The position numbers and the translations under genes were made by a program. The notes beneath the pieces were generated by a model. It searched no databases and was not told where the DNA came from. It was given only the letters and a program-made list of their open reading frames with translations. Positions 62,171 to 64,000 of a DNA stretch of 64,000 bases are shown here, in pieces. Source of the DNA: Pseudomonas oryzicola. Its GTDB lineage: Bacteria; Pseudomonadota; Gammaproteobacteria; Pseudomonadales; Pseudomonadaceae. Each line of letters begins with the position of its first letter. Position 1 is the first letter of the stretch. The stretch is from contig NZ_JABWRZ020000004.1 in the NCBI RefSeq assembly GCF_014269185.2, forward strand, positions 1-64,000, read 5' to 3'.

Positions 62171-64000
62171 ATGCCTGACGCCACCCGCCACCTCACCCTC
62201 GCCAACGGCCTGCAGCTGACCCTGCGCCACGCCCCGCGCCTGAAGCATTCGGCCGCGGCCCTGCGGGTGCATGCGGGCAGCCACGACGCCCCGGGCAAAT
62301 GGCCCGGCCTGGCCCACTTCCTGGAGCACCTGTTCTTCCTCGGCACCGCGCGCTTCCCGCTTGAAGACGGCCTGATGCGCTACGTGCAGGCGCTGGGCGG
62401 CCAGGTCAATGCCAGCACCCGGGAACGCACCACTGACTTTTTCTTCGAGGTGCCGCCCAGTGCCTTGGCGGGCGGGCTCGAGCGCTTGTGCCAGATGCTC
62501 GCCGAACCAGACCTGGGCATCGAGCGCCAACGCCGCGAGCGTGAAGTGATCCACGCCGAGTTCATTGCCTGGTCACGCAACCCACAGGCCCAGCAGCAGT
62601 TCGCCTTGCTGCAGGCCGTGGCGCCCGGCCATCCACTGGGCGCTTTTCATGCCGGTAACCGGTACACCCTGGCCTTGCACGACCCGGCCTTCCAGCAAGC
62701 GTTGCATGGCTTTCACCAGCGCTTCTACCAGGGCGGCCAGCTTACCCTGAGCCTGTGCGGCCCGCAGCCGCTGGATGAACTGGAAATGCTGGGCCGCCAG
62801 CATGCTGCGCAGTTCAGCGCAGGTGCACGGGTATCTCAGGCCCTGCCACCGCCCCTGGCGGCGGCCACCCTGCCGCGGGTGTTCAGCCACGCGCAGTTGC
62901 CGGCGGGTGCCGAGCAAGCCCTGGAGCTGTTGATCAGTTGCCTTGGCGACAGCCGGCCGGGCACCTGGCTGGCTGCGCTTCGCCAGCGTGGCTGGCTGCA
63001 AGATTTCAAGGCCGAGGCGCTGTATGCGTACGCTGGGCAACTGATGTGGCATATCGATCTGCAGCTTACCGAGAACGCCAGTGCAGAAGAGGTCGATGCC
63101 CTCCTGCAGGGTTGGTTCGGCTTCCTCCAGGCCGCAGCAGAGCCATTGAATGCCGAGTTCGAATTGCTGCAGCAAAGCCGCGAACGCAGCGCCAGCGCCA
63201 TTGAGCTAGCCCGCCGGGACAGTGCCGGGCAGCCGTTCGCCGGTTTGGATAGCCAAGCCCTGCAGGCCTTCCGAGCCCTGCTGGCAGGCCTGCCGAGTCG
63301 CGTGCATGGGCATTGGCAATTGCCCGCTGGCGAACCCTTGCTCGTGGCCGACCTGCCTGCTGCCAGGCCGCAGCCACTGCCAGCAGCACTGCAGATCAGC
63401 AACCTGCTCCCCAGCGCTCGCCAATACACGGCGCTGTACCTGCGCTGGCAGGTGCCGTCAGCCGCGCGCCAGCAGTTGCAGGCGGTGCTCGAACGCGCCC
63501 TGCAGCCCCTGCAGGAGCGTTGCGCCCGTGTGGCGGTGCAGTTGCAGTTCAATGCCGCTGGCGAATATTGGCAATTGCGCTGCGCCGGTTTACCGGCAGC
63601 GGTGCTGCGCACTGTGCAGCTGGCCCTGACGCTGCTTGTGCAGCCACCAGCCGGCAGCTGGCTCGCGCCCTCGACGCCGCCTGCGGGGTTGATCCCGATC
63701 AGGGCCCTGCTCAAGCAATTGCCCGACGCAGTGTTGGGTGCGTTGCCACTGCCTGGTGCGCCCGACACGCTGGCACAAGCCCAGCTCGACAGCCTGTGGC
63801 AGCAGGCACGCTGGCACGGCCTGGCGGTCGGCTTCGACGATACAGCCCTGAATGCGTTGGCGACGGCGTTGCAGCATTGCCCTGGCCAAGCTTCGACGCC
63901 TGGCCCGTTGCCGGCCTGGGCCAACCACCGCTGGCAGCGGGTCGACGCCCACGGCAGTGAACATGCCGTGCTGCTGTTCTGCCCATTACCGGCGGCGATG
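62171..64000 (+). CDS. pqqF: Pyrroloquinoline quinone biosynthesis protease PqqF (5' part, runs off the window)
   Basis: An M16-family zinc protease that trims the PqqA peptide during PQQ synthesis. The inverted zinc motif HFLEH is at residues 49-53, followed by the downstream glutamate region REREVIHAEFIAW. The first 610 codons are inside the window and remain open at position 64000, so the C-terminus is missing. Members run to about 760 residues. In P. putida pqqF precedes pqqA-pqqE. The ATG is preceded by CGGAG. It begins 82 bases after davA, beyond a REP element. Confidence 0.92.
   Translation, partial: MPDATRHLTLANGLQLTLRHAPRLKHSAAALRVHAGSHDAPGKWPGLAHFLEHLFFLGTARFPLEDGLMRYVQALGGQVNASTRERTTDFFFEVPPSALAGGLERLCQMLAEPDLGIERQRREREVIHAEFIAWSRNPQAQQQFALLQAVAPGHPLGAFHAGNRYTLALHDPAFQQALHGFHQRFYQGGQLTLSLCGPQPLDELEMLGRQHAAQFSAGARVSQALPPPLAAATLPRVFSHAQLPAGAEQALELLISCLGDSRPGTWLAALRQRGWLQDFKAEALYAYAGQLMWHIDLQLTENASAEEVDALLQGWFGFLQAAAEPLNAEFELLQQSRERSASAIELARRDSAGQPFAGLDSQALQAFRALLAGLPSRVHGHWQLPAGEPLLVADLPAARPQPLPAALQISNLLPSARQYTALYLRWQVPSAARQQLQAVLERALQPLQERCARVAVQLQFNAAGEYWQLRCAGLPAAVLRTVQLALTLLVQPPAGSWLAPSTPPAGLIPIRALLKQLPDAVLGALPLPGAPDTLAQAQLDSLWQQARWHGLAVGFDDTALNALATALQHCPGQASTPGPLPAWANHRWQRVDAHGSEHAVLLFCPLPAAM

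Overview
This 64 kb window is a chromosomal segment of a fluorescent Pseudomonas, almost certainly of the Pseudomonas putida group. It is GC-rich, densely coding and free of insertion sequences, prophage and CRISPR. The assignment rests on the lysine pathway pair davB-davA beside pqqF, the cell-wall recycling pair amgK-murU, the rpsU-dnaG-rpoD operon, trpE separated from trpGDC by a GDSL autotransporter esterase, and many short palindromic REP elements between genes.

Layout. 0-12 kb: tyrS, an M23 peptidase, anmK, erpA, argC, hemJ, a nitronate monooxygenase, an SDR enzyme, a HIT protein, coq7, a DUF2157 membrane protein, an OsmC protein, vfr/crp and a lipoate-ligase-like gene. 12-20 kb: tryptophan genes trpGDC and trpE around the outward-facing esterase gene, with rpe and gph upstream of trpE. 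20-28 kb: a four-gene ABC importer (agtABCD-like) and the two-component pair agtSR-like, all on the minus strand. 28-32 kb: a DUF3530 protein and amgK-murU-djlA. 32-39 kb: lptD-surA-pdxA-rsmA, then apaG-apaH and glpE. 39-47 kb: the prkA(yeaG)-yeaH-spoVR stress module, cca, folK/folB, plsY. 47-57 kb: tsaD, rpsU-dnaG-rpoD, an RmcA-like dual GGDEF-EAL protein and tRNA-Ile2(CAT). 57-64 kb: a Fic protein with palindromic repeats in front, an Lrp-type regulator, a small DUF3077-like gene, davB-davA, and the start of pqqF, which runs off the window end.

Functional links. DavB and DavA convert L-lysine to 5-aminovalerate. The AgtABCD/AgtSR system, described in P. aeruginosa for uptake of and response to 5-aminovalerate and GABA, lies in the same window. 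AnmK, AmgK and MurU are three enzymes of the Pseudomonas peptidoglycan-recycling route. LptD and its periplasmic chaperone SurA are encoded by overlapping genes. The best non-textbook signals are: two nearly identical tryptophan leader peptides, one of which is also the C-terminus of gph; a 20-base palindrome in front of agtA; tandem palindromes in front of the Fic gene; a CCA-adding enzyme whose HD motif is gone; and an SDR enzyme lacking its catalytic serine. Start codons were moved inward from the longest open frame where family length and ribosome-binding sites supported it.
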